Positions 36,644-44,931 of a stretch of 64,000 bases of DNA are shown piece after piece. Origin of the DNA: Myxococcaceae bacterium (GTDB taxonomy: Bacteria; Myxococcota_A; Polyangia; Polyangiales; Ga0077539); assembly GCA_004297725.1 (NCBI GenBank), contig SCUS01000187.1, forward strand, positions 1 through 64,000, in the 5' to 3' direction. The notes below the pieces were generated by a model. The model did no database searches. It saw only the letters and a list, made by a program, of their open reading frames with translations, and was not told the origin of the DNA. Position 1 is the stretch's first letter; the number at the start of each line of letters is the position of its first letter. Both the position numbers and the translations under genes were made by a program.

Positions 36644-39001
36644 TCAGCCCCGGAGCACCGTGGCGCCTCGCGGCCCCTCGACGACGATGCCGAGGCCCGC
36701 GAAGCGGGGGAGGTACTGCAACGGCGGCGCATCCCGCCGCGAGCCGCGCACCAGGCGCAGCGTGACCCGCCGTCGGTCGAGGTCGTAGTCGGCCTCGTAC
36801 ATCGCGTCGCCCACGCTCACCGTGCGAGGGTGGTCGCGCTCCACCTCGTCGCGCACCCAGGACGGAACCTCCGGCGCCAGCAGGTCGTCCGAGGAGAGCA
36901 GCGCCAGGTCGTCGCCGCCCTCCACCCCCAGCTCCACCAGCCGGGCGGCTACCCACGCCTCGATCGTCGGCCCGCCCCGCGTCGACGGAGCGAGCTCCGC
37001 GGCGTGGCCCAGCTTCACCGCCAGCCGGGAGAGCGCCAGCCGGTCGCGCGTCACCGGCAGCGCCTGCTTGAACAGACTCCCGCGAAGAAACAGCGTCGCG
37101 ATGGCCTCGCGCGCCAGCTCCCCGGAGGGCGTCTCCTCCCTCGTCGCGATCACCCGGTTGGCGTAGACCCGCTCGACGTGGGCGACGATGGCGCCGCGCT
37201 CCAGCTGCACCCGATCGAGCCGGTCACGCCCGAGGCCCGCCCGGGCCACCGTGGCGAGAGGCACCGGGCTCGCGCAGGTCACCAGCACCCGCGCGTCCTG
37301 CCCCACCCCGAGGGCGCGCGACTCGAACACCACGATGGCGTCGAGGTCCTTCACCCGCTGCGCGAGGCTCTCCCGGGCGAGCTCCAGCTCCGTGCCCCCG
37401 TTGCTGAAGGCCACGCTGCGCCCCCGCACCCGCGCCACGTGCACCGAGCGAGGGTCCGCCGCGATGGCGGTGCGCACCAGGGCCTCCCGGTCGATGGGAG
37501 CCGCCGTCGGAGCGCTCCCCAGGCCGTGCGCCCGGCGCAGCCTCGCCCGGATGCGACGGGCCTCGCCGAGGGCCATGTACGACAGCCCGTCCTCCCGCTC
37601 CCGGCCCTCCCTCACCGCGCGGATCAGCGCCGTGGCGTCGCACTCCCCCCGCCGAAGCTCGTCGTCCTCGCCCGGCCCGCCAGGGAGGAAGAGCGGGCGG
37701 CCCACGGCGAGCGCCGAGACCAGGTCGATCACGTCGTCGAGGCTGCCGTGGCCTCGGGCCTCGATGAGCAGCCGGGCGAGCGGCGGGTCGAGCGGCAGCC
37801 CGTAGAGCTCGTGCCCCCGAGGGGTGAGCGCCCCTTCGGCGTCGATGGCCCCGAGGAGGGTGAGCTCGTCCCTCGCCGCGTCGAGGGCCGCGGCCTTCGG
37901 CGGGTCGAAGAGCGGCAGCGCGTCCACGCGACGACCCCACGCCGCCGCGCCAAGCACCAGCGGCACCAGCGACTCCCGGTGGATCTCCGGCGGCGTCGCC
38001 CGCTCCAGCATCGCGACCCTGCCCCAGAGCCGGTAGCAGACCCCGGGGCCGGTGCGCCCGGCGCGGCCTGCTCGCTGCGCGGCGCTGTCCTGGGCGATGG
38101 GACCGAGCGCGAGGAACCCTCGGCCCGCGTGGTAGCGGGTGCGCCGCACGAGGCCCGCGTCGATCACCACCCCGACGCCGGGGAGGGTGATGGAGGTCTC
38201 GGCGACGTTGGTCGCCAGGATGAGCTTGCGCCGCGCGGTGCGCTCGAAGCCCCGCCGCTGCTCGTCGAGGGAGAGCCCTCCGTGCAGCGGGATCACCTCG
38301 AAGGCGTGGCTGCGCAGGGCGCGGGCGCAGGCGTCGATCTCGGCCTTGCCGGGGAGGAAGACCAGCACGTCGCCGGGGTCGCCGGCGGCGGCCTCGACGG
38401 CGCGGGCGACGCGGGAGGCGAGCTCGTCGGCGTGGGGGAGCGAGGGTCCGGGGTCGAGGTGGCGCACGTCCACGGGGTAGGCGCGGCCCCCGGCGGTGAC
38501 GTGCACCGCGCCCAGGTGGCGGGCGACGCGGTCGCCGTCGATGGTGGCGGACATCACCACGAGGCGGGGGGAGGGGCGGCCCGCGAAGAGCGAGAGCAGC
38601 AGGTCGAGGTCGAGGCTGCGCTCGTGGAACTCGTCGAGCACCAGGGTCTCGAAGCGGCCCACGAGGTCGCGGGCGTGGAGCACGACGCCGGGGGTGGCGA
38701 AGAGGATACGCGTCGCCTCGGAGGAGACCGACTCGTCGCGGACGGCGTAGCCGACGGTGGTCCCGAGGGGGGTGCCCTCGAGCTCGGCGACGCGGGCGGC
38801 GAGGCTGCGGCAGGCGACGCGGCGGGGCTCGACGACCAGCACCCGGCCGCGCGAGGCGGCCCAGCGAGGGACCTCGGTGGACTTGCCCGACCCGGTGGGG
38901 GAGGAGACCACCACCGGGCCGGCGGAGAGGGCGGCGTCGAAGGCCGCTCGGACAGCGTGGATGGGCAGCTCGTCAGGGGTCACGCGCGCATCATGGACCA
39001 T
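36644..39001 (-). CDS. hrpB: DEAH-box ATP-dependent helicase HrpB
   Basis: A 785-residue superfamily 2 helicase. Motifs in order: PTGSGKST, VEPRRVACRSLA, the DEFH box, VMSATIDGD, FLPGKAEID, TNVAETSITLPGV and QRAGRAGRTGPGVC. After the helicase core come the winged-helix and ratchet domains, and the long C-terminal HrpB domain with LPRFAG. HrpB is an RNA helicase of incompletely known function. The start at 39001 is chosen because residues from MVHDARVTP lead directly to the core; a frame 32 codons longer exists, as does a GTG at 38983. Confidence 0.9.
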   Translation of the reverse strand: MVHDARVTPDELPIHAVRAAFDAALSAGPVVVSSPTGSGKSTEVPRWAASRGRVLVVEPRRVACRSLAARVAELEGTPLGTTVGYAVRDESVSSEATRILFATPGVVLHARDLVGRFETLVLDEFHERSLDLDLLLSLFAGRPSPRLVVMSATIDGDRVARHLGAVHVTAGGRAYPVDVRHLDPGPSLPHADELASRVARAVEAAAGDPGDVLVFLPGKAEIDACARALRSHAFEVIPLHGGLSLDEQRRGFERTARRKLILATNVAETSITLPGVGVVIDAGLVRRTRYHAGRGFLALGPIAQDSAAQRAGRAGRTGPGVCYRLWGRVAMLERATPPEIHRESLVPLVLGAAAWGRRVDALPLFDPPKAAALDAARDELTLLGAIDAEGALTPRGHELYGLPLDPPLARLLIEARGHGSLDDVIDLVSALAVGRPLFLPGGPGEDDELRRGECDATALIRAVREGREREDGLSYMALGEARRIRARLRRAHGLGSAPTAAPIDREALVRTAIAADPRSVHVARVRGRSVAFSNGGTELELARESLAQRVKDLDAIVVFESRALGVGQDARVLVTCASPVPLATVARAGLGRDRLDRVQLERGAIVAHVERVYANRVIATREETPSGELAREAIATLFLRGSLFKQALPVTRDRLALSRLAVKLGHAAELAPSTRGGPTIEAWVAARLVELGVEGGDDLALLSSDDLLAPEVPSWVRDEVERDHPRTVSVGDAMYEADYDLDRRRVTLRLVRGSRRDAPPLQYLPRFAGLGIVVEGPRGATVLRG

Positions 39002-39132
39002 GCGCCCCTCGTCGGTCGGCTGCCGATCGCCACGCTCCGGCTTGAGGCTGAGGGCGCCCGTGGCCAGACTTCCACGCAGGGAGGCCGGTGCGGTCACCGG
39101 TCGCTTCGAGGGGCCAACGGGGACTCGCTGCC

Positions 39133-40533
39133 ATGGACATCGAGAAGCTCTCTGCCACCGATCGGGTCTTCTTCGACATCGAGGGCGGCGCCCTGATGAT
39201 GCACATCGGCGCCCTGATGGTCTTCGAGGGGGGCGGCCTCGTCTCGCCCGACGGCTCGCTCGACGCCGCGACGCTCACCCGGCTGCTCGAGGCCGGGGTC
39301 TCGCAGGTCCCGCGCTTTCGCCAGGTGGTGCGCGAGGTGGCCGGCCTCGGCGCGGTGTGGGTCGACGACGAGCGCTTCCGCATCGAGCACCACGTGAGCC
39401 ACACGGCCGTCCCCCACCCCGGCGACGACGCCCAGCTCATGCGGCTCATGGGGCGGATCTTCTCGCAGCCCCTCGACCGGCGGCACCCGCTCTGGGAGGC
39501 GAGCCTCGTCGAGGGCCTCTCCGGCGGGCGCTTCGCCATCCTCTTCAAGCTCCACCACGCGATGGTCGACGGCGTCGCGGGCATCGGCCTGCTGGCCTCG
39601 GTGTTTCGCACCGAGCCCGGCGACCTCTCTCTCTCGCCCGCAGCGTGGAGCCCCCGGCACGCGCCCAACACCCTCCAGATCGCCACCGCGCTCGCCTCCG
39701 ACAGCGCCCGCTCCGTCGCCCACGCCCTGCACGACCTGCGAGGCTCGCTGGGTCACGGGGCGCAGGCGAAGGACATCGCCGGCGGCCTGGTGCACACCCT
39801 GCGCGACGGGCTTCGGCCCGCGTCTCCGTCGTCGATCAACCCCGCGGAGGTGGGGCCCCACCGGACGTACACCAGCACCCGGCTCGACCTCGCCCGGGCG
39901 AAGGAGGCGCGCAAGGCCCTGGGCGGCACCCTCAACGACGTGGCCCTCGCGGTCGTCACCGGGGCGCTGCGCCGCTACCTCGCCCGCCGAGGCGACCCCG
40001 TGGAGGCGATGAAGGACTTCCGGGCGCTCGTCCCGGTCGACCTCCGCCCGCGGATGGGCGAGGACGGCGTCGGCAACCACATCTCCCTGGTGCTGGTGCA
40101 CCTGCCCCTGAGCGAGCCCGACGCCCGGGCGCGCTTCGAGGCGGTGCACCGCGCCTGCGAGCACCTGAAGCACGACTCCCACGAGATCGAGGGGGCGGCC
40201 TTCATCGAGCGCGTGGGCGACCTCGGCGGGCCCAACGTGGTGACCGCGGTGTTTCGCATCGCGTCGATGCTGCGCGCCTTCAACGTCACCATCACCAACG
40301 TGCCGGGGCCGCAGGTCCCGATCTACGTGGGGCGGTCGAGGATGACCGAGATCCACGCGGTGGTGCCGCTCTTCACCCACCAGGGCGTCGGGGTCGCCAT
40401 CGTGAGCTACGACGGCGGGATGTACGTCGGGCTCTACGCCGACCCCGACGCGGTGCCCGACGTCGAGGCCCTCGCGGCCGACGTGCAGCAGTCCTTCGAG
40501 GATCTCTGCGCTGCCGCAGGCCATGGGAGGTAG
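39133..40533 (+). CDS. Wax ester synthase/diacylglycerol acyltransferase (WS/DGAT) family protein
   Basis: A 466-residue acyltransferase. The active-site motif is HHAMVDG (141-147), and other family marks are PLWEASLVEGL, GGTLNDVALAVVTGAL and the late NVTITNVPGP. The family joins acyl-CoA to fatty alcohols or diacylglycerol, making storage lipid at the inner membrane; myxobacteria accumulate such lipids in development. The length is normal. It is divergent from hrpB and is followed after 30 bases by the helicase gene. Confidence 0.9.
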   Translation: MDIEKLSATDRVFFDIEGGALMMHIGALMVFEGGGLVSPDGSLDAATLTRLLEAGVSQVPRFRQVVREVAGLGAVWVDDERFRIEHHVSHTAVPHPGDDAQLMRLMGRIFSQPLDRRHPLWEASLVEGLSGGRFAILFKLHHAMVDGVAGIGLLASVFRTEPGDLSLSPAAWSPRHAPNTLQIATALASDSARSVAHALHDLRGSLGHGAQAKDIAGGLVHTLRDGLRPASPSSINPAEVGPHRTYTSTRLDLARAKEARKALGGTLNDVALAVVTGALRRYLARRGDPVEAMKDFRALVPVDLRPRMGEDGVGNHISLVLVHLPLSEPDARARFEAVHRACEHLKHDSHEIEGAAFIERVGDLGGPNVVTAVFRIASMLRAFNVTITNVPGPQVPIYVGRSRMTEIHAVVPLFTHQGVGVAIVSYDGGMYVGLYADPDAVPDVEALAADVQQSFEDLCAAAGHGR

Positions 40534-40563
40534 CGGGCCGCGCGCAGTGTAGGCTTCGGGGCG

Positions 40564-43374
40564 ATGACCCAGCGCCCGCCCGAAGCCCCGCGCCGCCGCA
40601 AGCTGCTCGTCCACCAGGACGTGCTCGAGTGGATGGACGACCCGCGGAGCGACCGGCAGCTCCAGCAGCGCGCCAGGCTGGTGTTCTCCCAGCTCGCGGC
40701 CCAGGGGATGCCGCCGCAGGTGAAGGGCGTCCAGGGCCTCGGCCGGGGCTGGCTGCGCACCGACCTCGGGGGCAACAGCGGGCACCAGTTCTACCTCTGG
40801 TGGGCGAGGGCGGGCTCGCCGCCGGTGAAGCACCTGGGGCTCGATCCGCTGGAGATCCTGGTGCGCGCGGTGCGCCACCATGACGAGACCCACGCCGCGC
40901 TCGACCCGGGCGGCCCCGACCAGTGGGTCTCGCTCCCGGGCCAGGAGCTCAAGGACAACGGGCTCTTCCCCGAGCTGCTGCGCTCCCAGCAGGACGCCAT
41001 CGAGTCGAAGGTCCGGCTGCGGGTGCTGCGAGGCCAGCCGGGGACGGGCAAGACCACCGTGCTCCAGCAGGCCGCCCTCGGCGCGCCGGGGCAGCGCACC
41101 CTCTACCTCACCTACAACGCGCTCCTCGCCGAGCGCGCCCGGGACTTCTTCGACCAGTTCGCCCCCGACCCCTCGCTGGTGACGGTGCTCACCTTCGGCG
41201 AGCTGCTGCGCCGGGTGCTCCCGGCTGCCCCGGCGGTGGTCGCGCCCCTCGCCGAGCGCATCACCGTGCTCGCCCGCGCGCTGGACTCGGCGCCCAGGAA
41301 GTTCGCCCCCTGGGACAAGCACCCCGAAGAACTCTTCGGCGAGCTCCACGCCTGGATCGCCGGGGCCGCGCTGCCGACGCCCTTCCGCGGCGCTCCCCCC
41401 TGCGAGGGGCAGCTCCTTCGCGAGGAGGCCTTCGTGAAGCTGCGGGCGAAGACCCTCGACGAGCGCGCCGCCCGCAACGCCGTGCAGGCGGTGCAGGCCC
41501 TCGACCCGAGGCTGCTGCCCGAGATCGTGGGCGACCCCTGGTGGGCCCGCCGGGCGCTCGACAAGGTGCGCGCCGGCGCGAAACCCCCGAAGGTCTTCGC
41601 CGACCTCCACGCCGTCTTCGTCGACGAGGTGCAGGACCTCACCCTGGTCGAGATCGCCCTGCTCGCCGCGCTGGTCTCGGCCGCGAGCGAGGGCCGCGAG
41701 GCGCCGCTCGACGTGATGGTGGCGGGCGACGAGAGCCAGACCGTGCGCCCGACGGACTTCGACTGGGGCGCCTTCGCCGACGCGGTGGCCCCGACGCTGG
41801 GGCCCGGGAGCACCTTCGACCTGCTGGGCAACGTGCGCTCTCCCCGGGCCATCGCGACGCTGGTCGAGCGCTCGTGGTCGCTCTACCAGCACCTCGACAA
41901 GGCGCAGCGCCCGAGAGGTCGGGCCGACCTGGAGATCGAGGAGTCGGTGTCCGGGCGGGTGCTGCGGTGCCGCGTTCCGGATGTGGCGACGCTGGCCAGG
42001 GTGGGGCGCGCGCTGCTGGAGCGGCCGAGCACGGTGCTGGTGTTTCCCGGGGCGAGGGTGCCGCCGGAGCTGCAGCCCGACGGGCTCGACGTGTGGAGCA
42101 GCGACGCCGTGAAGGGGCTCGACTTCTCCGTGGTGGCGGTGGTCGACGGCGCCCGCCGCATCCGGGAGATCGAGGCCCTTCGCGCCCGAAAGAACGACCA
42201 GGTGCAGAGCCTCAGGGCGCGCACCCGGGCGGACCAGTTTCGCGTGGCCCTCAGCCGCGCCACGGACACGGTGATCTTCCTCGACGTGGGGGAAGACCCC
42301 AGCGGCGACGGGGCCCTGCACCGGCTCTGCGTCGACGACCAGGAGGGTCCGCTGGAGGGCTACGTCGCGAGCATCGACCCCGACGCGCTGCTGGCGCTGC
42401 TGGCGCGCGACGACGCCTCCGCGCAGGAGCTGGTGCTGGAGTACATCCAGGAAGCCGCGGCGCTGCTCCACGCCCACCCCCGGCGGGCCCTCGACCGGCT
42501 GCGCCACGCCCGCGGACTGCTGGGACGGGCGGACTCCCGCTGCGGCGTGAGCGACCCCACCATCCGAAGGCAGGTGCACCGGCTGCTGGGCCGGGCCGCG
42601 TGGATCAACGCCTCGCAGCAGGGCTCGCTCGACGGCGCAGAGCTGATGGAGGAGGCCCGCAAGGCGCTGCAGCTCGGGGAGATGAAGCTCGCCGCGAAGG
42701 CCTCGCTGCTGGTGCGCGACCTGGTGAGGGGCGACGCGGACAGCGGGGCGAGCGCGGAGTCGCTGCTGGCGCTGCGGCCGCAGGTGCTGACGGAGTTCGC
42801 GGAGCTGCGAGAGCCGCTCGACCGGGCGCTGCGCTCGTGGGCCGCGTCGCGCGAGGCCGCGCTGCTCCCGACCGGGCGCACCGCGAGGGTGAAGCTGCTG
42901 GACGCGGTGGGCGGGGTGCGGGCGCTCTTCGTGGACGATCTGCCGGAGACCGCGAGGGTGGAGCGCTCGCTGCGGCGACGGGTGGCGGTGGCGCTGCGAG
43001 AGGAGAGCCACGGACGAGAGGCCCTCGACGTGCTGCTGCCGCTCGACCCGAGGGACCGCGCGGAGGAGGCCCGCTGCCACGAGGTGCTGGGCCAGCTCCG
43101 GGAGGCCTCGCTGGCCTGGGAGGAGTCGGGTGACCTCGTCGCCGCGCTGCGCTGCGCCCGTGAGCTACCCGACCTCGACCGCGCCCTCGCGCTGGCGGTC
43201 CGCACGGGCTCCGACGAGGCCTCCGCGCTGCGCTGGGCGTGCTCGCTGCGGGACCTGCTCTCGGGTCACCGGGCGGAGGCCGAGGGGCTCAACGAGCACG
43301 AGCGCGGCGCGCTGGCCCGGGCCTTCGACGACGCGCTGCCCTCGCGCAGCGGGGCGCGCCGACGACGCGGCTGA
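40564..43374 (+). CDS. UvrD-like superfamily 1 helicase with extra N- and C-terminal domains
   Basis: A 936-residue protein. The helicase core shows the Q-type segment LRSQQDAIESKV, Walker A GQPGTGKTT (158-166), Walker B VFVDEVQD (about 351-358), AGDESQTV, LLGNVRSPRAI, SDAVKGLDF and motif VI FRVALSRATD (about 558). The first 130 residues include a compact module (FSQLAAQGMPPQVKGVQGLG, GWLRTDLGGN, HQFYLWWARAG) that resembles RelE/HigB-type folds in pattern; this is a guess. Residues 590-936 are helical and may be TPR-like. It could be a repair helicase or a defence protein. Neighbours (wax synthase, pseudokinase) do not reveal the role. Confidence 0.8.
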   Translation: MTQRPPEAPRRRKLLVHQDVLEWMDDPRSDRQLQQRARLVFSQLAAQGMPPQVKGVQGLGRGWLRTDLGGNSGHQFYLWWARAGSPPVKHLGLDPLEILVRAVRHHDETHAALDPGGPDQWVSLPGQELKDNGLFPELLRSQQDAIESKVRLRVLRGQPGTGKTTVLQQAALGAPGQRTLYLTYNALLAERARDFFDQFAPDPSLVTVLTFGELLRRVLPAAPAVVAPLAERITVLARALDSAPRKFAPWDKHPEELFGELHAWIAGAALPTPFRGAPPCEGQLLREEAFVKLRAKTLDERAARNAVQAVQALDPRLLPEIVGDPWWARRALDKVRAGAKPPKVFADLHAVFVDEVQDLTLVEIALLAALVSAASEGREAPLDVMVAGDESQTVRPTDFDWGAFADAVAPTLGPGSTFDLLGNVRSPRAIATLVERSWSLYQHLDKAQRPRGRADLEIEESVSGRVLRCRVPDVATLARVGRALLERPSTVLVFPGARVPPELQPDGLDVWSSDAVKGLDFSVVAVVDGARRIREIEALRARKNDQVQSLRARTRADQFRVALSRATDTVIFLDVGEDPSGDGALHRLCVDDQEGPLEGYVASIDPDALLALLARDDASAQELVLEYIQEAAALLHAHPRRALDRLRHARGLLGRADSRCGVSDPTIRRQVHRLLGRAAWINASQQGSLDGAELMEEARKALQLGEMKLAAKASLLVRDLVRGDADSGASAESLLALRPQVLTEFAELREPLDRALRSWAASREAALLPTGRTARVKLLDAVGGVRALFVDDLPETARVERSLRRRVAVALREESHGREALDVLLPLDPRDRAEEARCHEVLGQLREASLAWEESGDLVAALRCARELPDLDRALALAVRTGSDEASALRWACSLRDLLSGHRAEAEGLNEHERGALARAFDDALPSRSGARRRRG

Positions 43375-43412
43375 CGGCGGCCTCCCGGGCGTGCGATCCT
43401 GCGCGCCGACGC

Positions 43413-44915
43413 ATGGCAGCCCTCACCGCGGACACGATCCTCCTGCAGCGCTATCACCTCATCGCGCCGGTCGCCGACCGGGGGCTCGGCGAGACCTGGG
43501 AGGGCGTCGACGCGCGCATCGACGGCCGCCGGGTGCTGGTCAAGCTGCTCGACCCCTGCGGCGACGACGTGCGCAAGAAGGTCGTGGCGGGCCTGCAGGC
43601 GCTGCGGATGTTCAGGCACCCGGGGGCGCTCGCGGTGACCGACCATGGTGTGTACGAGGGCCGCCCCTTCGTGGTGCACGACCTCCCGCAGGTGGGCTCG
43701 CTCGCCTCGCTGCTCGACCGCCACCGCGCGGGCGAACTCGAGCTACCGCTCGACAAGATCGCGGCGCTGATCGCTCGCCTCGCCGAGGTGCTGCAGGCCG
43801 GCCACGAGGAGCCCGAGGCCCTCGTGCACGGCGCCCTGCGCCCTCGCGCGGTGCTGGTCCCCGACGACCTCGAGCCGACGCAGATGGTGCTGCTCGACGC
43901 GGGGCTGCGAAACCTCGCCCAGGACCCCGACGCCCCGAAGGAGAGCGCCGCCGCCGCGCGCTGCCTCACGCCCGAGCAGTTCGCGGGCGAGGCCCTGACG
44001 CCGCGCACCGACGCCTTCGCGCTGGGGCTCCTGCTGCTGGAGATCCTCCGCGCCCCGCCGAGCCCGACGGCCCCCGCCGGGGCCCGCTACCTCGGTCGCC
44101 CCGACGTGCCCGACGCCGTCTGGGACGCGGTGCTGCTCGCGACCCGCATCCCCGTCGCCGAGCGCCCCTCCATCGAGGCCTTCCTCGAGATGCTCACGCC
44201 CGCGTGGACCGCTCCCCCCGCGGTCGTCGAGCCCACCGATCGCGTGAGCCTCCCGCCGCCCGCTCCTGCGCCCGCGGCTCCCGCCGCCGACGATGTCGCG
44301 CCCTTCGTGGCGGCGCCGCTGGCCGCCGCGGCCATGATGGCTCCGAGGCCATCCTTCGAGGAGGCGCACCGCTATGAGCCTCGCTCGTCGATCCCTCCCG
44401 GCGGCATCCTCGGGGCGATGCCCTCGCTGTCGAGCCCGGCGGCCGACGAGTACATCGACTTCGGCGAGCGCACCGTCGCGCTCTCCGAGGCCCCCGAGCT
44501 CCCGGGCTTCTCCGCCCCGGTCGACCCGCTGGGCAGCACCCGCACCGTCGCGCCGAGGGTACGCGAGGAGGCCGTGGAGTTTCCCGAGGAGCGCACCATC
44601 GTGGCGTTCTCCGCGCGCATGCAGGCCGTCGAGGACATGCTCTCCACCGTCGAGCGCGCGCTGCCTCCGGAGCTCGACGACGTGGCCGCGAGGTTTCGCG
44701 CGCAGATGGCGGCCTCCAAGCGCCGCGAGGAGACCGCCCCGAAGGGGATGTCCCTCAGCGCGCCTCGTCGCCCTGCGGAGCCCGCGGTCGCCGCCCCCGC
44801 GCCCGTTGCTCCCGCCCCCGCCGCGGAGCCCGCGAAGAGGCCCCCGGTGGCGGCGATCGCCGGCGCGCTCGCGGTGCTCGTCGCCCTGCTGGCAGCGCTG
44901 CTGCTCAGGCGCTGA
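43413..44915 (+). CDS. Membrane-anchored pseudokinase
   Basis: A 500-residue protein with a protein-kinase fold. The glycine loop is degenerate (VADRGLGETWEG), the beta-3 Lys is kept (K44, LVKLL), but HRDLKPEN has become HGALRPRA (about 139), so the catalytic Asp and Asn are missing, and DFG reads DAG. It should not phosphorylate. The C-terminal half is long and Pro/Ala-rich with several conserved-looking blocks (ERTVAL, ERTIVAF) and a coiled segment. It ends in one membrane helix (AIAGALAVLVALLAALLL) with a tiny Arg tail, a tail-anchored form. It likely acts as a scaffold or allosteric partner. It faces vgrG with a 16-base gap. Confidence 0.82.
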   Translation: MAALTADTILLQRYHLIAPVADRGLGETWEGVDARIDGRRVLVKLLDPCGDDVRKKVVAGLQALRMFRHPGALAVTDHGVYEGRPFVVHDLPQVGSLASLLDRHRAGELELPLDKIAALIARLAEVLQAGHEEPEALVHGALRPRAVLVPDDLEPTQMVLLDAGLRNLAQDPDAPKESAAAARCLTPEQFAGEALTPRTDAFALGLLLLEILRAPPSPTAPAGARYLGRPDVPDAVWDAVLLATRIPVAERPSIEAFLEMLTPAWTAPPAVVEPTDRVSLPPPAPAPAAPAADDVAPFVAAPLAAAAMMAPRPSFEEAHRYEPRSSIPPGGILGAMPSLSSPAADEYIDFGERTVALSEAPELPGFSAPVDPLGSTRTVAPRVREEAVEFPEERTIVAFSARMQAVEDMLSTVERALPPELDDVAARFRAQMAASKRREETAPKGMSLSAPRRPAEPAVAAPAPVAPAPAAEPAKRPPVAAIAGALAVLVALLAALLLRR

Positions 44916-44931
44916 CCGCTCCAGCCTCCGC

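Noticed and set aside
39094..43080. A 1328-residue open frame on the minus strand
   Set aside because: It lies opposite the wax-synthase and helicase genes, which have clear motifs. The minus-strand translation is His/Arg/Gln-rich and low in complexity, as expected for the shadow of GC-rich genes.
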